From positions 36,362,001-36,426,000 of the forward strand of contig CM044320.1 in assembly GCA_024291935.2 (NCBI GenBank): a stretch of DNA of 64,000 bases, in the 5' to 3' direction. Positions 1-11,378 of this stretch are shown piece by piece (the stretch's first letter is position 1; every line of letters begins with the position of its first letter). Origin of the DNA: Okapia johnstoni (Eukaryota; Chordata; Mammalia; Artiodactyla; Giraffidae). The translations under genes were made by a program, and so were the position numbers. The notes beneath the pieces are model-generated. The model had not been told where the DNA came from and searched no databases. It saw only the letters and a program-made list of their open reading frames with translations.

Positions 1-249
1 AAAAATGACTACCCACTCCAGTATTCTTGGGGCTTCCCTGGAGGCTCAGATGGTAAAAAATCTGCCTATAATGCAGGAGACCCAGATTCAATCACTGGAT
101 CAGGAAAAACCCCTGAAGAAAGGAATGGCTACCCACTCCAGTATTCTTGCATGGAGAATTTCATGGACAGCCTGGCAAGCTACAGTCCATAAGGTCCCAA
201 AGAGTCGGACACAACTGAGCAACTAACACTCCATAAAAAAAAAAAAAAA
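1..249 (+). mobile_element. Bov-tA SINE, two-unit form, cut by window start
   Basis: The tail of one unit (ACCCACTCCAGTATTCTTG) runs directly into a second tRNA-like head (GGCTTCCCTGGAGGCTCAGA, with a box-B-like segment near 87-100). The body then ends in AGAGTCGGACACAACTGAGC and a poly-A tail at about 235-249. The partial first unit fits the dimeric Bov-tA form in which the body is repeated. Short open frames across it are SINE sequence, not genes. Confidence 0.9.
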
Positions 250-1233
250 CTTGAACAGCTCTATGTTTATTGATGTTGACATGTAAGATTTACAATATAC
301 ATAAATGTATGGGGTTTATAATATACATAAATGAACATAAATCACAATGAAAAGTTAAAAATGCTATCAAATGTCTCACCATCTTATGAAAACATAAGTG
401 AAGAAAATTATGCACAAAAAGACAGGCACTCCCATAATGAGGCAAGTTATCTTGAGTAAGTCTGAAATGGCTGATTTGCTAAGGAAGGGACCAACATTAC
501 GATAGGACCAGCTTAAAGGCTTTTTTGGCAACTTTGCACTAAACAAGTTGGGCCCCTCACTGGTCTGCTGTGCCTAGCACACTTTGTCCCTCTTCAGAGA
601 AGCAAGTAGAGTTTATAGCTGACTTCTGTTCCTGTTGATTATACTGAACAATTTTCCTTAATCAAGCAGCAACCACACAGCTAGCTGGCTTCCAGACTGA
701 GCTACTCCAAACTCAGCCTGCAACCCCTGGCCAGGGTCTACCGAGAATCTGTAGGCCTGTTAGGACACAGTGGATGCCTTGTAAGTCACTTGGCTGCTCC
801 TGCTCCTGCTGCATGCCAATTAGTCTGCAGGCTGCTCTTTCTCTGCAGCCATCAGAACCTCACTCCTGAATCAGGGATGTCTCAGGAACCACATGACTGA
901 GACACCAAATGATGCTGATGCCCAGTGTCTGTCATTAACCTGGACCTCAAATGGCCTTGGCAAACCCTGAACCCTTAGCAGACCATTTTCACAGTAGGTA
1001 CTATGAAAGTTACCTATTTTACAAGGTAAGAAGAGGAAGTATTTACACAAGAAATTTTATGTGATGATTGTGGGGTGTGGGTGGAATAAAAAATTATTCA
1101 AAGTAAATAGATTTCTGGGTTTTAGTCCAAATGTTGTTTTCTATTCCCTGTAACCTAATGAAATGTTCCTCATTGTTCTATAAATTCTAATGCTAAAAAG
1201 ATTAAACACATTGAGCTAGGGTTTGGTCAGTTT
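250..1233. other. No gene or repeat recognised
   Basis: AT-rich sequence at both ends with a more GC-balanced middle (about 540-960). I see no long open frame, no recognisable interspersed repeat and no splice or promoter pattern that I could defend. Confidence 0.5.
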
Positions 1234-1441
1234 TTTGTTGTTTAGTTGCTAAGTCGTGTCCAACTCTTTGTGACACGGTGGACTGTAGCCCTCCAGGCTC
1301 CTCTAGCCATGGATTTTCCAGGCAAGAATACTGGAGTGGGTTGCCATTTCCTTCTCCAGGAGATCTTCCTGATCCAGGGGTTGAACCCAAGTCTCCTGCA
1401 CTGAAGTCAGATTCTTTGCTACTGTGCCACTTGGGAAGCCC
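1234..1441 (-). mobile_element. Bov-tA SINE
   Basis: Read on the minus strand it has the head GGGGCTTCCCAAGTGGCACA, the central ACTCCAGTATTCTTGCC and the end AGTTGGACACGACTTAGCAA with an AAC-type tail. This is the standard Bov-tA order of tRNA-derived head and BovB-related body. Confidence 0.92.
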
Positions 1442-1794
1442 CCTAGTTTTTTTTTAACCCAAGTTATAAACTAAAAATGATAATATATTTCTAACATGGC
1501 TATAATGATTGAAGTTAATGAAATCAGAGGAGTGTACATAGGAAATACTCAGGGATATGGGGTTGAGAGGCAGAGCATGAAAGAAAAACTGTTGAGCTTC
1601 TGCGTGCTCTTGGCAAAATCCTCCTAAAGCCACTTTACAAAGCTGCCCTATATCTGCTGGCTCATCTCAAGATACTCTCTTCATAAGGCCCCACCACTCT
1701 CAAATGTACTGCAGCCAGCCCTGGGGAAAAAAATGGAAGAGAATCCTAAAAATGAATGGCATTTTCAGATCATTTACAATAAACAGAAAACTCA
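1442..1794. other. No gene or repeat recognised
   Basis: AT-rich sequence between a SINE and an old L1 fragment. A 79-codon frame begins here but runs into L1 3' sequence and has no recognisable protein features. Confidence 0.4.
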
Positions 1795-2164
1795 CTAAGA
1801 GAATCAACAGTGTAGAAAGACAAGTATTGTATGATCTCTCTTACATGTGGATTTTAAAACAGGTGAGCTCACAGAAACAAAGAGTAGAATGGGGCTGGAG
1901 GGTGGAGAGATATCGGACAAAAGGTACAAACTTCCAGTTATAAGATGACTAAATTCCGGGGATCTAATGTGCAGTATGGCAGCTACAATTAGGAGTAAGG
2001 TGTTGTATATCTGAAATTTGCTAAGAAAACACACCTTAAGTGTTTTTACCACAAAAAAGAAAACTGGTAACTATGTGAGGTAATGGTTTTCTTAATTAGT
2101 TTGATTGTGGTAATCATTTCAATCTGTATATGTACATCAAATCATCATGTTGTCCTTAAATATA
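1795..2164 (+). mobile_element. Old L1 (L1MA-like) 3' end, left part
   Basis: The string GTATGATCTCTCTTACATGT followed by the cassette around CACAGAAACAAAGAGTAGAA and TACAAACTTCCAGTTATAAG is the 3' untranslated region of an old mammalian L1. It breaks at an LTR (2165) and resumes at about 2782-2835 (TTGTCACTTATACCTCAATA), where the expected continuation of the L1 tail is found. The host L1 is therefore older than the LTR. Confidence 0.8.
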
Positions 2165-2781
2165 CGCAACCAAGCAGGACCCTATGGGGCTTTCCTAGGA
2201 CAGGACTTTCCCCAAGCTTTAGTCTCTCAGACTTCCCCTGAGTCACAAAAACCTGGCTCAAGAGTTAATGATTAGAAGAATGTGAACATGTAGTAACAAA
2301 AGATAGTACTTGGACCAGAAGAACTGGTGACAATTTAAACAACAGATCAACCCTATGGTAGAGTCACAGAATCTTTAGTTCCTCCCAGAAGGGCATAGAT
2401 AATAGCATCTGATACACACTCTTCACTTATTTTACAGATCCCCAAACCCATACTAGATGAAAGAAATTAACTGCATGATGATCATGCACGTGTAGTCCCA
2501 AGACAGATTGGAGCCTGAAGATTGGTGATTGTCCCTGTGACACCACCCTATTACCTCACTATCAACCAGGGAATTGCGTGTGGGCTGATCACACGCCTGC
2601 ACCTCCCCTTGCCTTTAAAGCTCTTCCCTGAAATCCATTGGTGAGTTAGGGTTTTTTCAGCATTTGTCACACAGACTCCTTGTTTGGCACTTGTAATAAA
2701 CTGTACACTTTCCTTCACAACCCACTGCCAGTAAATTGGCTTTATTGTGTGCAGGTAAGCAGACCCAAGTTTGGTTTGGTA
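2165..2781 (+). mobile_element. Solo LTR of an endogenous retrovirus
   Basis: The 617 bp block has LTR architecture: a promoter-like TTTAAAG at about 2614, a polyadenylation signal AATAAA at 2695, and a 3' part ending in AGACCCAAGTTTGGTTTGGT. No gag, pol or env sequence flanks it, so it is a solo LTR left by recombination. The flanking copies of AAATATA at 2158-2164 and 2782-2788 fit a target-site duplication. The L1 tail that it interrupts continues correctly on the other side, which fixes the boundaries. The terminal TG and CA dinucleotides are mutated. The family is not named with certainty; it resembles ruminant class I LTRs. Confidence 0.75.
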
Positions 2782-2835
2782 AAATATATATAATTTTAAT
2801 TTGTCACTTATACCTCAATAAAACCTGGGAGGAAA

Positions 2836-2935
2836 CAGAGGAAAGCTTGTGAAAGGTATATGGGAACACTGTACTGTCATAGTGACTTTTCTATAAATCA
2901 AAATTATTCCAAATTTTTTTTTAAAATTTAAGATC
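2836..2935 (+). mobile_element. Second old L1 3' end fragment
   Basis: GAAAGGTATATGGGAACACT followed by TTTCTATAAATCAAAATTAT and an A/T-rich end matches the terminal 3' untranslated segment shared by several old L1M subfamilies. It is short and diverged. Confidence 0.5.
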
Positions 2936-3019
2936 ATCAAAAACAAAATAAATAAATTGTATAAATATAACTTTAATAGAAAAATCAGACTCTTTCTTTT
3001 AGGGTGATAATAGTATTAT

Positions 3020-3259
3020 AGGGGCTTCTCTGGTGGCTCAGATATAAAGAATCCGTCTGCCAATATAGGAGGTGTGGCTTTCATCCCTGGTCAGGAAGAT
3101 CGTCTAGAAAAGGAAATGGCAACCCACTCCAGTATTCTTGCCCGGGAAATCCCATGGACAGAGGAGGCTGGACAGCCACAGCCCATGGGGTCACAAGAGT
3201 CAGACATGACTTAAGCACATAAAAGAAAATGCACATAAAAAGAATATGCACAAAAAAAA
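3020..3259 (+). mobile_element. Bov-tA SINE with expanded A-rich tail
   Basis: Starts GGGGCTTCTCTGGTGGCTCA, holds CAACCCACTCCAGTATTCTT and ends at the GAGTCAGACATGACTTAAGC block. The tail is a degenerate repeat of GCACATAAAAGA-like units ending in nine A. An 8 bp duplication, AGTATTAT, flanks it at 3012-3019 and 3260-3267. Confidence 0.92.
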
Positions 3260-3267
3260 AGTATTAT

Positions 3268-4049
3268 TTTGTGTAAGAAACTATTTTCTATGCAAAAAAC
3301 ATCCAAATAGGTTAATCCCTAAAGACAAAATTTAAACCACAATATGTTCTCAGCCACAATAGCAATTCTTTTCTTCCTAACTTCATTTCCCTACTGCTGG
3401 CTCACAGGCCACTCTCAGTGTCCACAACCAATGGGAACAAGAACAGAAAACTCAACTTTGCAGATGCTGAGCATGATATGTTCCTAATTCAACATGAGAC
3501 AGGAAAGAGGCCCTGTAGAGTGAGTCCTTCAGCTGAAGTCCTTGTCCTCAGGCCACATATAAAGGCTTTCTACATGTATTATTTCCTTAGGTTTGCCTGA
3601 GATAGTGAGCAGCCCATGTATTATGTTGTTTCTCTTTCCCAATAGCTGTTCCTACCACCTTCTAGAGGGAAGGAAATACTTCCCCTCTTCGAGAACATCA
3701 CAAAAGTCCACTGCCCTGGAGGGTAAAAACTGATGCGGCATCACAAAGAAAATTTCTGTTGTGGTTACAAAGAAAAATGACTGGAAACATGGAGAAGAAA
3801 CACTTTGTAAGGCCAATGGTTTGCAAATCCTTGCTTTCAATGTAATTGAACCAGGTCATCTAGTGAAGGATCATTTTAAAATACTTGATCAAAAATGGGA
3901 AGTGATTTTTTTTGGCATGTAACTTGGATTATCTTATTATACATTTAAGAAATTAAAAAAACCATTTACTGATTTATGAGAAAAGTTTCTCTCTGTAATA
4001 CTGCAATGGAAAATAGGGATAACAATGATGCTGAGAAATAACTGATATT
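3268..4049. other. No gene or repeat recognised
   Basis: A 60-codon frame at 3418-3600 and a 62-codon minus frame at 3652-3840 show no recognisable domain, and no supporting splice or promoter signals were seen. The rest is AT-rich and unremarkable. Confidence 0.45.
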
Positions 4050-4335
4050 TATCACGCATTTTCAATAAAATTTATTTTCTGTGTAAAAGTATCAACATGA
4101 AAATAATATATATATAGTGCTTACCATGGACGTTAAGTGTTATGTATTTTTATCTCATTGGACTCTGTTAAGATCTCCAAGCTTAATATTATTTTTACTG
4201 CATTTTACAGTTGAGGCAATACAAACATAGAGAGGTTGAGAAACTTTTCCAAGGCTACATATCTGGGCAGAGCTAGCTTTTGAATCTAGGCAGTCTGACT
4301 CCAGAGTGTGTGTTCTTAACCATACCTTGTGTTGT
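4050..4335 (-). repeat. MIR SINE
   Basis: The plus strand reads as the reverse complement of MIR: TTTTACAGTTGAGGCAATAC, then a GAGAGGTTGAGAAACTTTTC core, then TGAATCTAGGCAGTCTGACT and a degenerate tRNA-like end. It is an ancient, non-mobile mammalian copy. Confidence 0.85.
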
Positions 4336-4499
4336 CTCCGTGCATTTATAATAAGTATATTTAGGTTACTTGTATTAATAACCAAATCCACAAACATTTT
4401 TCCATATTTAGAAATTTACAGTCATAATTTAAAATTTGAAAATGTATATACAAATTTTTAATAAATATGATAGAGTAGTCAATGAAAGCCATTTGATTT

Positions 4500-4903
4500 T
4501 TAAAAAACTTTTAAATTTTGTATTGTGGTATAGCCAATTAACAATATTGTGATAGTTTCTGGTGGACAGAAAAGGGACTCTGCCATACATATACATGTAT
4601 CCATTTACCCCCAAACTCTGCTCCTATCCAGGCTGCCACATAACATTGAGCAGAGTTCCATGTGCTATACAGAAGGTCCTTGTTGGTTATCCATTTTAAA
4701 TATAGCAGTGTGTACATGTCCATCCCAAACTCCCTAACTATACCTTCCCCACCTCCTTCCCCCAGCAGCCATAAGTTCATTCACTAAGTCTGTGAGTCTC
4801 TTTCTGTTTCGTAAGTTCATTTGTATTTTTTCTTTTTAGATTCCATATATAAGGTATGTCGTAGGATATTTCTTCTCCTCTGTCTGACTTACTTCACTCA
4901 GTA
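4500..4903 (-). mobile_element. L1 3' untranslated region, 5'-truncated
   Basis: On the minus strand it begins TGAGTGAAGTAAGTCAGACA, passes through GTATAGCACATGGAACTCTG and GGCAGCCTGGATAGGAGCAG, and ends in an A-rich tail near 4500. This is an artiodactyl L1 3' end. Its 5' end abuts the 5' end of a plus-strand L1 at about 4904, with no spacer. Confidence 0.85.
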
Positions 4904-6410
4904 AATGAATCAAAGATGATACAAACAGATGCAGAGAGACATACCGTATTCTTGGATTGGAAGAATCAATATTGTCAAAATGACTATATTACCCAAAGCA
5001 ATCTACAGATTTAGTGAAATCCCTGTCAAATTACCAATGGCATTTTTCACAGAACTAGAACAAAAAAAAATGTATGGAATCACAAAAGACCTCAAATAGC
5101 CAAAGCAATCTTGAGAAAGAAAAACAGAACTCGAGGAATCAACTTCCCTGACTTCAAACTATACTACAAAGCTATAGTCATTGAGACAATATGGTATTGG
5201 CACAAAATCAGAAATATAGACCAATGGAACAAGATAGAAAGCCCAGAGATAAACCCACAAATGTACTGGCACCTCATCTTTAACAAAGGAACAAGACTAC
5301 ACAATGGAGAAAAGACAGTCTCTTCAATAAGTGGTGCTGGGAAAACTGGACAACTACCTATAAAACAATAAAACTAGAACACTTCCTAACACTATGCACA
5401 AAAATACATTCAAAATGGGTTAAAGACTTAAATGTAAGGCCAGAAACTATAAAGTTCTTAAAACAAAGCATAGGCAGTACACTCTCTGAAAGATTGCAGT
5501 AAGATACTCTATGACCCATTTCTTAGAGTAATGGAAATAAAAATGAAAATAAACAAATAAGACCTAATACAACTTACAATATTTTATATAACAAAGGAAA
5601 CTATAAACAAGATGATAAGATAGCCCTCAAGATAGGAGAAAATAATTGCAAGTGCAGCAACTGATGAAGGAATAATCTCCAAAATATATAAGTAACTCAT
5701 ACAGCTCAGTATCAGAAAAACAATCAAAACAGACATACACATGGGCTAATAAACACATAAAAAGATGCTCAACATCATTTATTATTAGAGAAATGCAAAT
5801 CAAATTACAATGAGCTATCACCTTAGACTGATCAGAATGACCATCATCAAAAAATCTACAAACAGTAGATGCTGGAGAGGATGTGGAGAAAAAGGAACCC
5901 TTTTGCTCTGCTGGTAGGAATGTAAACTGGATACAGTTTTGTGGAGAACAGTATGGAGATTCCTTTAAAAACAATGAATAAATCTATAATATGATCCAGC
6001 AATCCCAGTACTGGACATATACGCTAAATAAACCACCATTTGACCACATGCACCCCAATATTCACTGAAGCAACATTTACAATAGCCAGGACATGGAAGC
6101 AACCTAGATATCCATAGACAAATGAATGGATAAAGATGTAGTACATTTATACAATGGAATATTACTCGGCCATAAAAAGAAATGAATTGAGTCAATTGTA
6201 CTGAGGTAGATGAACCTAGAGCCTCTTATGCAGAGTGAAGTAAGTCAGAAAGAGGAAAACAAATATTGTTTATTAACACATGCAAATGGAATCTAGAAAA
6301 ATGTTACTAATGATCCTATTTTCAGGGAAGCAATGGAGACACAGATGTAGAGAACAGACTTGTGGACACAACAGGATAAGAAGGTGTGGGAATAATGGAT
6401 AAAGCAGTAT

Positions 6411-6411
<1 letters not shown>

Positions 6412-6465
<54 letters not shown>

Positions 6466-6468
6466 TAC
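6412..6468. repeat. (TA)n-(CA)n microsatellite
   Basis: An uninterrupted TA run passes into an uninterrupted CA run. It lies where the ruminant L1 3' UTR normally carries a short GACATATATACAC-like motif, so the array probably grew from that seed. A SINE begins directly after it. Confidence 0.95.
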
Positions 6469-6697
6469 ACTGCTGCTGCTGCTGCTAAGTCGCTTCAGTC
6501 GTGTCTGACTCTTTGCGACCCCATGGTCTGTAGCCCAGCAGGCTCATCTGCCCATGGGATTATCCCAGCAAGGATACTGGAGTGGATTGTCATTTCCTCC
6601 TCCAGGGGATCTTCCCCACCCAGGGATCAAACCAGTGTCTCCTGCAGTTTCTGCATTGGCAGGCAATTCTTTACCTCTGAGCTATCTGGGAAGTCCA
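6469..6697 (-). mobile_element. Bov-tA SINE with (AGC)n tail
   Basis: On the plus strand it opens CTGCTGCTGCTGCTGCTAAG, the reverse complement of an AGC-type SINE tail. It then reads the reverse BovA body and closes at a tRNA-like head ending GGGAAGTCC. It sits inside the 3' UTR of the surrounding L1. No clean target-site duplication is visible, as the left flank is microsatellite. Confidence 0.9.
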
Positions 6698-6807
6698 GCT
6701 AGCTAGTGGGAAGTTGCTATATAAGACAGAGAGCCCAGCTAGCACACTGTGATGATGTAGAGAGATGGGATGGGATCAGGGGAGAGAATTCCAAGAGGGA
6801 GGGGATA

Positions 6808-7022
6808 TATACATATATAGATATATAGATATATAGATTATATAGGTTATATATATATATATATAGGTGTTATATATATATATATAGGTGTTATATATAT
6901 ATATAGGTGTTATATATATATATATAGGTGTTATATATATATATAGGTGTTATATATATATATATAGGTGTTATATATATATAGGTGTTATATATATATA
7001 TACACACATATATATATATATA
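6808..7022. repeat. AT-rich minisatellite, GGTGTT(AT)n units
   Basis: Seven GGTGTT marks start at 6866, 6887, 6906, 6927, 6946, 6967 and 6984, each separated by pure TA runs. Spacings are 21, 19, 21, 19, 21 and 17, so the unit is really a roughly 40 bp dimer. Upstream lies a shorter ATAGATAT-like array (about 6808-6840). The array grew inside an L1 3' UTR, where the normal sequence is a short GGGGATATATGTATAC-like motif. Confidence 0.95.
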
Positions 7023-7108
7023 ACTATGACTGATTTATGTTGTTGTATGGCAGAAACCAACACAATATTGTAAAGCAATTTTCACCTAATTAAATATTTT
7101 AAAAATAA

Positions 7109-7234
7109 AATGCTATTAAATGAAAAGCAAGAATTTTATACAGAATATTCATAAACCCACAACATACACTCTACATTAATGCTTTATTATACTTTTATAC
7201 TTTCTTATCACAAAGGCATTGATTCATTCAATTT
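7109..7234. other. Short AT-rich gap between L1 copies
   Basis: A-rich run-out after the L1 tail, followed by sequence that I cannot assign. Confidence 0.4.
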
Positions 7235-7917
7235 GTTTTTTTAAAGCTCTATTGAATACAATAATTTAAATGGACGTGTGAGGATTTTTATTAGGTTTAT
7301 AAAAATTCTGCAATGATTTTCACAAGCCAGTTTTAAAATATTTCCTTCATCTCCCCAAAATTCCCATGCACAGTATGCAACCAATCCTTAATTCCACCCC
7401 CAGTCACTGGCAAGCACTGACATGCTTTCTGCCTGTATAACTTTCCATTCTCCTATGATCTCAATAAATTTGACTTATCTATTATGTGTATTTCACAGCT
7501 GTTTTTTTTCACTTAGAGTGATGTCTGAATTTCACCCAGATTGTTGCATTCAGTAGTTCATTCCTTTTTGTTTTTGGGTAGTACTTTATGGTGTAGATAT
7601 TCCATAATTGGTGTACTCGTTCACCAAATGATGGATGGATAACTAGTTTGTTTCCAGTTTTGACTGGTAATGATGAATGAAGCCCCTAGGTACACTCACA
7701 TGAAAGTTTATTGTGGACATATGTTACCATTTCTCTTTGATGAATACCTAGGAGTGTAATTGCTAGGTAGAATGGGAAAAGTGTATTTATTAATATCTTT
7801 TTTAAAAAAACTATGTGTGCCTGTTTTCCAAACAGTTTGTAGCATATTTTTATTCCTACTAGTAATGCAGGAGAGTTTCTCCATATTCTTGCCAACATTT
7901 AGTGTTGAAAGACTCTA
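7235..7917 (-). mobile_element. Old L1 (L1M) 3' part
   Basis: On the plus strand it reads as reverse complement of an old L1: an AAGCTCTATTGAATACAATA-like 3' UTR, then CCTAGGAGTGTAATTGCTAG and GTTTTCCAAACAGTTTGTAG, typical of the segment just upstream of the L1 3' UTR. It is heavily diverged, with no usable frame, and ends where a BovB begins. Confidence 0.75.
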
Positions 7918-10900
7918 ATTTTGTTGTTCAGTCACTAAGTCACGTCCAACTTTTTGCGACTCCATGAACTGCAATAGGTTAGGCTTTCCTGTCCTTCACC
8001 ATCCTCCAGAGTGTGTTCAAACTCATGTCCATTGAGTCAATGATGCCATCCAACTATCTCATCCTCTGTCACCCCCTTCTCCTCTTCCACTCAGTCTTTT
8101 CTAATAAGTCAGCACTTCACATCAGATGGACAAAATATTAGAGCTTCAGCTTCAGCATCAGTCCTTTCAATGAATATTCAGGGTTGATTGCCCTTAGTAT
8201 TGACTGGTTTGGTTTCCTTGATGTCCAAGGAACTCTCAAGAGTCTTTTGAAGCTCCACAGTTTGAAAGCATCATTTCTTTGGTGCTCAGCCATCTATATG
8301 GCCCAACTCTCATATCTGTGTGTGACTACTGGAAAAACTTTGACTATAGGGACCTTTGCTGGCAAAGTTATGTCTCTGCTTTTTAATATACTGTCTAGGT
8401 TTGTCATAGCTTTCCTTCCAAGGAGTAAGCGTCTTTTAATTTCATGACTGCAATCACTGTCCGCAGTGATTTTGGAGCCCAAGAAAATAAAATCTGTCAC
8501 TGTTTCTACTTTTTCCCTTTCAATTTGCCATGAAGTGATGGGACCAGATCTTGGTTTTTTGAACGTTGAGTTTTAAGTCAGCTTTTCCACTCTCCTCTTT
8601 CACCTTCTTCAAGAAGCTCTTCAGTTTCTCTTTGCTTTCTGCCATTAGAGTAGTATCATCTGATATCTGAGGTGATGATATTTCTCCCAGCAATCTTGAT
8701 TCCATCTTGTGATTCATCCAGCCTGGCATGTCGCATGATGTACTCTACATAAATATTAAAAAAGTAGAGTGTCAATAAACAGATTTGATGTACTCCTTTC
8801 CCAATTTTGAACCAGTCCATTGTTCCATCTCTAGTTCTAACTCATGTTTCTTGACCTGCATACAGGTTTCTCAGAGGCAAGTAATGTGGTCTGATACTCA
8901 CATCTCTTAACAGTTTTCTACAGTTTGTTGTGATCCACACAGCAAAGGCTTTAGTGTAGTCAATGAAGCAAAAGTTTTTCTGGAATTTCGTTGCTTTTTC
9001 TATGATCCAGTGAATGTCAGTAATTTGATCTCTGGTTGCTTGCCTTTTCTAAATCCAGCTTGCACATCTGGAAGTTCTCAGTTCATATACTACTAAAGCC
9101 TAGCTTGAAGGATTTTGAGAATTACCTTGCAAGCATGTGAAATGAGCACAATTGTTTGATAGTTTGAACATTTTTTTTGCATTGTCCTTCTTTGGGATTG
9201 GAATGAAAACTGATCTTTTCCACTCCTCTGGCCACTGCTGAGTTTTCTAGATTTGCTGACATATTGAGTGCAGCACTTTCACATTATCATCTTTTAGAAT
9301 TTTTTAATAACTCAGCTGGAATTGTATCACCCCCTATAGCTTTGTTCATAGTAATGCTTCCTAAGGCCCCCTTGACTTCACACTCCAGATGTCTGCACTA
9401 GGTGAGTAACCACACCATCATGGTTATCCGGGTCATTAAGACCTTTTTGTACAGTTTTTCTGTGTGTTCTTGCCACCTCTTCTTAACATCTTCTGCTTCT
9501 GTTGAGTCCATACCATTTCTGTCCTTTATTGCACCCATCCTTGCATGAAATGTTCCCTTGGTATCTCCAATTTCCTTGAAGAGATCTCTAGTCTTCCCCA
9601 TTCTATTGTTTTCCTCTATTTCTTTGCATTGTTCACTTAAGAAAGCTTTCTTCTTTTCTTGTTATTCTCTGGAACTCTGCATTCATTTGGGTATATCTTT
9701 CCCTTTCTCCCTTACCTGCTTCTCTTCTTTCCTCAGCTATTTTTAAAACCTCCTCTGACAACCACTTGGCCTTCTTACATTTCTTTTTCTTTGGCATTGT
9801 TTTGGCCTCTGCCTCCTGTACAATGTTACAAACCTCTGTCCATAGTTTTTCAGGCACTCTGTACCAGATCTAATCCCCTGAATCTGTTTTGCAGCTCCAC
9901 TGTATAATTATAAGGGATTTTATTTAGGTCATACCTGAATGGCCTAGTGATTTTCCCTACTTTCTTCAATTTAAGCCTGAATTTTACGATAAGGAACTCG
10001 TGATCTGAGTCACAGTCAGTTCCAGGTCTTGTTTTTGCTGACTGCGTAGAGCTTCTCCATCTTTGCCTGCAAAGAACATAATCAACCTGATTTCAATACT
10101 CACCATCTGGTGATGTCCATGTGGAGAGTCATCTCGTGTTATTGAAAGAGGGTGTTTGCTATGACCAGTATATTCTCTCACAAAAATCTGCTAGCCTTTG
10201 CCCTACTTCATCTTGTACCCCAAGAACAAACTTGCCTGTTATGCCAGGTATCTCTTGACTTCCTATTTTTGCATTAAAGTCCTCTAGGATGAAATCCTCT
10301 AGGATGAAAAGGACGTCTCTTTTGGTGTCAGTTCTAGAAGGTCTTGTAGGTCTTCATAGAACCACTCAACTTCAGCTTCTTGTTCATTAGTGGTTGACTC
10401 ATATCCTTGGATTACTGCAATGTTGAATGGTTTGTCTTAGAACCAAGGTCATTCTGTTGTATTGTAGATTGCACCCAAGTACTGCATTTCAGATTCTTTT
10501 GTTACCTATGCAGGCTACTCCATTTCTTCTAAGGGATTCTTGCCCACAGTAATACATATAATGGTCATCTGAATTAAATTCTCCCATTCATACCAATTTT
10601 AGTTCACTGATTACTAAAATGTCGATGTTCACTCTTGCCATCTCTTGCTGATCATGTCCATTTACCTTGATTCATTGACTAAACATTCCAGATTCCTATC
10701 AATATTTTTCTTTACAGAATCAAACTTTACTTTTACCACCAGACACGTCCACAAATGAGCCTCACTTCCGCTTTGGACCAGCCTCTTCTTTCTTTCTGGA
10801 GCTATTTTTCCACTCTTCCCCAGTAGCATGTTGGACACATTCCACCTTAGAGCTTATGTTTTCGGCTTTCATATTCTTCTTTTTCCTTTTTTTTCCCCCT

Positions 10901-11105
10901 TTTCATACTCTTTATGGGGTTCTTGAAGCAAAAATACTGGAGGGGTTTGCCATTCCCTCTTCCAGTGGACCATGTTTTGCCATAACTCTCTACCATAACC
11001 TGTCCATCTTGCATGGCCCTGTATGGCACAGATGGCTCAGTGCTTCACTGAGTTATGCAAGCCCCTTCACCCCAAGACTATGATCCATGAAGGGGTCAAT
11101 TCACT
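7918..11105 (-). mobile_element. BovB LINE (RTE clade), near full-length, decayed
   Basis: About 3.2 kb, the expected BovB length. On the minus strand it runs from a 5' region (AACAAGGCAA-poor, with GGTCCACTGGAAGAGGGAAT near 10970) through the APE-type endonuclease, the reverse transcriptase and the C-terminal region, to a 3' tail at 7918 of the AAC type (GACTTAGTGACTGAACAACA). Frames are broken into pieces of 60-75 codons (for example 9398-9601, 9633-9857, 8520-8729), so it encodes no working protein. The normal protein of this family nicks DNA and reverse-transcribes its own RNA and Bov-tA RNA. Confidence 0.92.
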
Positions 11106-11167
11106 GTAAACAAGTCTTTTTTTTTTTTCTTCACTCATTATACTGTCTCTTGATCTACATGTGTGTG

Positions 11168-11378
11168 TGACCAGTCTCTCAGTCTTGTCTGACTCTTCAC
11201 AACCCCATGGACTGTAGCCTGCCAGGCTCCTCTGTCCATGGAATTTTCCAGGCAAGAAAATTCCCGGAGTGGGTTGTCATTTCCAGGTGACTTTCCCAAC
11301 CAAAGGATCAAACCTGGGTCTCCTGTATGTCCTGCATTGGCAGGCAGATTCTTTAGCACTGTGCCACCTTGGAAGCTC
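11168..11378 (-). mobile_element. Bov-tA SINE
   Basis: Reverse-orientation SINE with AACCCCATGGACTGTAGCCT, a shortened ATTTCCAGGTGACTTTCCCA segment and a tRNA-like head ending at the GTGCCACCTTGGAAGCTC block. Relative to other copies about 10-15 bp are missing near 11284. Confidence 0.9.

Larger units (their letters stand above)
4904..7108 (+). mobile_element. L1, 5'-truncated: ORF2 C-terminal half and 3' UTR
   Basis: Matches L1 ORF2 from the end of the reverse transcriptase region through the cysteine-rich C-terminus. Recognisable pieces include GGATTGGAAGAATCAATATT, the translated stretch [20 protein letters not shown] near 5126-5185, and AGTGAAGTAAGTCAGAAAGA. Stops and frameshifts break the frame many times. 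The 3' UTR (from about 6250) ends at about 7108 after GCAGAAACCAACACAATATT. Inside the 3' UTR lie a TA/CA microsatellite, a SINE and an AT minisatellite. Confidence 0.88.

Noticed and set aside
6808..7022. CRISPR-like array of regularly spaced units
   Set aside because: The spacers are all TA repeats, the genome is mammalian, and spacing is that of a minisatellite.
4500..7108. Single L1 with twin-priming inversion
   Set aside because: The inverted piece carries its own complete 3' end of another type, so it cannot be the 5' part of the same copy.
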